A model generated the notes under the pieces. That model searched no databases. It was not told where the DNA came from and saw only the letters and a list, made by a program, of their open reading frames with translations. A DNA stretch of 64,000 nt from Rubellimicrobium arenae. Its GTDB lineage: Bacteria; Pseudomonadota; Alphaproteobacteria; Rhodobacterales; Rhodobacteraceae. Where the stretch lies: contig NZ_JAFMSS010000007.1 of NCBI RefSeq assembly GCF_017916295.1, forward strand, positions 124,001 to 188,000, in the 5' to 3' direction. Below are positions 61,624 through 64,000 of the stretch, piece by piece. Numbering within the stretch: the first letter of the stretch is position 1; the number at the start of each line of letters is the position of its first letter. The translations under genes were made by a program, and so were the position numbers.

Positions 61624-63141
61624 ATGACCACCGTCCTGGGACTCGACTTCGGAACGAACGGCGCGCGCGCGGGGGTCTTCGACCTTGCCGCGCGGCGCAT
61701 GCTGGCCACCGGCGAGGAAGGGTATCCGACCGCCCACATTCCCCCCGACCGCTGCGAGCAGGGCCCGGAAGACTGGTGGGCGGCGCTGCGCCGCCTGCTG
61801 CCGCGCGTGCTGGCCGCCGCCGGGCATCCGCGCATCGAGGCCGTGACGGTCGCCACCTTCTCCTCGACCGTGGTCGTCTGCGGGCGGGACGGCACGCCCC
61901 TCGCACCCGCGATCCTCTGGATGGACGCCCGCGCCTGGGCCGAGGCGGCGCGGACCGCCAAGGTCGCGCATCCGGTGCTGGACTATTCCGGCGGGTCGGA
62001 CGCCGTGGAATGGCTCGTGCCCAAGGCGATGTGGCTCAAGGCTCACCAGCCGGAGCTCTGGTCGCGCACCGGCGTGATCTGCGAGGCGCTGGACTGGGTC
62101 AACCACCGCCTGACGGGGCGCTGGGTCGGGTCGCTGATGAACGCGACCTGCAAGTGGAACTACGACAGCCGCGCGCGGAGCTTCTGCCCCGACCTTTACG
62201 AGGCGCTGGGCGTGCCCGAGCTGATGGACAAGCTCCCGCCCGAGATCCTTGATATCGGCGCGCCGATCGGTCCCATGACGGCCGAGGCGGCCGAGGCGCT
62301 GGGCCTGCCGGGACGGCCGCTGGTCGTGCAGGGCGGGATCGACGCCCATATGGGCACCTTTGGCGCGGATACGGTCACGCCGGGGTCCATGCTCCTGATC
62401 GGCGGGACCTCCAACGTCCACCTGACGCAGGTGCCCGACGATGGAACGCGGATCGCCGGGGTCTGGGGGCCCTATCCCCATGCGCTGACTCCGGGGCTGC
62501 GGATGATCGAGGGCGGGCAGGTCTCGGCCGGGTCGATCCTCAACTGGCTCGTCCGCGACATCTATGGGCTCGACGGCGCGGGCTTCGCGGCGTTGAACGC
62601 GGCGGCCGAGGGCATCCCGCCGCGGGGAACGGGGCTTCTGGCGCTGGATTACTGGATGGGCAACCGCACGCCCTACCGCGATCCGAACCTGCGCGGCGCG
62701 ATCCTGGGGCTGTCGCTGTCGCACGACCGCGCAGGCATCTACCGGGCCCTGGTGAACGCGGTGGCGCTGGGCTCGGCCAATGTGGTCTTCGACCTCGCCC
62801 GGCAGGGCGTGGCGATCGACCGGATCGTGCTGGCCGGGGGCATCATGAAGAACCCGCTCTGGCTGCGGGCGACGGTGGACGCGCTGGGGATGCCGGTCGG
62901 CATCGCCCGCGAGGACAACCTGTCCCTTTACGGAGGAGCGGTCGCGGCGGCCACCGGACTGGGGCTCCACCCGTCGCTGACCGAGGCGGCCGCGGCCTAT
63001 CGCGCCCCCGTGACCGTCATGGAGCCCGACATGAGCCGCCATGAGGAGTACCTGGCTCTCCTGCAGGACTACCGCGACGCGACGGAACGGCTGGCCCCGA
63101 TCCTCCATGCCCTGTCGGGCGATACGGGCACGCGGTCATGA
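61624..63141 (+). CDS. FGGY-family carbohydrate kinase
   Basis: Sugar kinase of 505 residues (xylulokinase/ribulokinase group) that phosphorylates the ketose from the preceding dehydrogenase. The N-terminal ATPase fold starts LGLDFGTNGARAGVFD, a second phosphate loop is GGIDAHMGTFGAD, GGTSNVH follows, and the C-terminal adenosine segment is LAGGIMKNPLWLRATVDALG. It starts four bases after the dehydrogenase stop and overlaps the regulator start (ATGA). Confidence 0.9.
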   Translation: MTTVLGLDFGTNGARAGVFDLAARRMLATGEEGYPTAHIPPDRCEQGPEDWWAALRRLLPRVLAAAGHPRIEAVTVATFSSTVVVCGRDGTPLAPAILWMDARAWAEAARTAKVAHPVLDYSGGSDAVEWLVPKAMWLKAHQPELWSRTGVICEALDWVNHRLTGRWVGSLMNATCKWNYDSRARSFCPDLYEALGVPELMDKLPPEILDIGAPIGPMTAEAAEALGLPGRPLVVQGGIDAHMGTFGADTVTPGSMLLIGGTSNVHLTQVPDDGTRIAGVWGPYPHALTPGLRMIEGGQVSAGSILNWLVRDIYGLDGAGFAALNAAAEGIPPRGTGLLALDYWMGNRTPYRDPNLRGAILGLSLSHDRAGIYRALVNAVALGSANVVFDLARQGVAIDRIVLAGGIMKNPLWLRATVDALGMPVGIAREDNLSLYGGAVAAATGLGLHPSLTEAAAAYRAPVTVMEPDMSRHEEYLALLQDYRDATERLAPILHALSGDTGTRS

Positions 63142-64000
63142 GCGAGGAGGAGCGCCCCGGCGGCCCGCGCCTGCCCGTGGACGAGGGGCGCGAGCATCTC
63201 ATGGTGCAGGTCGCGCGCATGGCCTGGCAGCAGGACCGCACCCAGACCGAGATCGCCGCCGAGACGGGCCTGAACCGGTGGCAGGTCAGCCGGCTCCTCC
63301 AGGACGCGCGGGACCTTGGCATCGTGCGGATCGAGATCGTTCCGCGCCTGCGCCGCCGCCCCGAGGTGGAAGCCGCGCTCGTCGAGGCCTATGGGCTGCG
63401 CGACGCCATGGTGGTGCCCGAGGCCGCGGGCGCGGACGCCGTCGCGCAGGCCGCGGGCCAGTACCTTGCCGCCATCAAGCCCAGGCCGCGCCTGATCGGC
63501 GTGAGCTGGGGCCGCACCATGGCCGCCGTGGCGCACTGGCTGCCCCCCGATTGGGCGGACGGCGTCCAGGTCGTGCAGATCAACGGCACGGTGGCGCCGA
63601 TCCCCCAGACCACCGGCCACAACGAGGTGGCCGAGACCTTCGCCCGCAAGGGGCGGGGCGCGTTCGTGCCCCTTCCGGTTCCCGCCGTGGTGGGGGCCCG
63701 CGTCACCCGCGAGGTGCTGGAGCAGGACAGGATCGTGGGCGACGTCCTGCGCCTGGCCCGGTCGGCCCCGGTGCTCTGCTTCTCGATGGGCGCGCTCAGC
63801 GAGGATGCCGCCCTCGTGCAGTCAGGCAACGTCACCCCGGCCGAGATCGCGGCGCTGGCGCGCGAAGGGGCGGTGGGCGACGTGCTCGGCCGCTATGTCG
63901 ACCGGCGCGGCGAGATCGTGGACGAAGGGCTCGACGCCCGCACCGTCGGCCTCGCGCTGGCGGACCTCAAGGCGCGGGACCGCGCCATCGGCGTGGCCTC
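63138..64000 (+). CDS. SorC/DeoR-type sugar-binding transcriptional regulator, 3'-truncated by window end
   Basis: At least 287 residues, still open at the window edge. An N-terminal HTH (about 23-65; TQTEIAAETGLNRWQVSRLL) is followed by the SorC sugar-binding domain (GVSWGRTMAAVAHWL). SorC regulators sense phosphorylated sugars and control the linked catabolic genes. Coupled to the kinase by an ATGA overlap, it is the obvious candidate to bind the inverted repeat at 60544-60576, giving autoregulation of the operon. Confidence 0.9.
   Translation, partial: MSEEERPGGPRLPVDEGREHLMVQVARMAWQQDRTQTEIAAETGLNRWQVSRLLQDARDLGIVRIEIVPRLRRRPEVEAALVEAYGLRDAMVVPEAAGADAVAQAAGQYLAAIKPRPRLIGVSWGRTMAAVAHWLPPDWADGVQVVQINGTVAPIPQTTGHNEVAETFARKGRGAFVPLPVPAVVGARVTREVLEQDRIVGDVLRLARSAPVLCFSMGALSEDAALVQSGNVTPAEIAALAREGAVGDVLGRYVDRRGEIVDEGLDARTVGLALADLKARDRAIGVA

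Overview
The window is GC-rich (roughly 70 %), densely packed chromosomal DNA with many ATGA/GTGA start-stop overlaps. Gene content points to an alphaproteobacterium of the Rhodobacteraceae type: a soluble NAD-linked formate dehydrogenase operon (fds), aerobic-pathway cobalamin genes (cobN, cobO, cobW) with a cobalamin riboswitch and CbtAB, phosphatidylcholine synthase, a VPLPA-CTERM-like protein, an HWE histidine kinase, a DUF1636 protein and separate mnmD and mnmC-like genes. No rRNA, tRNA, CRISPR array, prophage or intact insertion sequence was seen. Species cannot be named from the sequence alone.

Layout. 1-3784 (+): end of a sugar-uptake and catabolism operon (ABC permease, FadR-type regulator, Gfo/Idh/MocA dehydrogenase, TIM-barrel isomerase, L-rhamnose mutarotase). 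4307-5819 (+): a lipoprotein GH25 muramidase and a PAP2 phosphatase. 5816-13564 (-): hemerythrin-like protein, LysR regulator, then fdsG, fdsB, a DUF4287 gene, fdsA, fdhD and fdsD. 13789-19371 (+): a complete Opp-type peptide ABC transporter. 19405-26930 (-): truA, tamA, tamB. 27151-31647: pcs (+), then an EamA exporter and ileS (-). 31648-32955: a gene-poor stretch of less typical composition with one VPLPA-CTERM-like secreted protein. 32975-34767: epmA and efp, divergent. 35066-36586 (-): an orphan capsule-export-type membrane protein. 36819-38543 (+): an SDR and a DenD-like dehydrogenase. 38556-41064 (-): mnmD, EamA permease, 2-hydroxyacid dehydrogenase. 41114-42109 (+): MnmC-like FAD oxidase. 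42371-44029 (+): a ThDP-dependent enzyme. 44047-44514 (-): a Nudix hydrolase.

44600-53084 is a cobalamin block. On the minus strand, reading from the riboswitch, it holds cbtB, cbtA, cobW, a GNAT gene, cobN, a second GNAT gene, and one continuous ORF joining a third GNAT domain to CobO. Two small plus-strand genes (a DUF1636 protein and a 69-residue unknown) lie inside this block, facing the other way. 53272-57833 (+) carries smc and a polyprenyl-phosphate glycosyltransferase. The latter overlaps tail-to-tail with a LAB_N membrane protein. 58312-60300 (+) is a GAF-PAS-PAS HWE kinase. 60544-64000 (+) is a polyol or sugar operon (Zn dehydrogenase, FGGY kinase, SorC regulator, cut by the window end) with a convincing operator at its promoter.

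Most of the window is ordinary core and catabolic gene content. The parts most worth checking are the GNAT::CobO fusion and the GNAT-rich cobalamin block, the DUF4287 gene inside the fds operon, the palindromic LysR-type box before fdsG, and the 33-bp operator upstream of the polyol operon.
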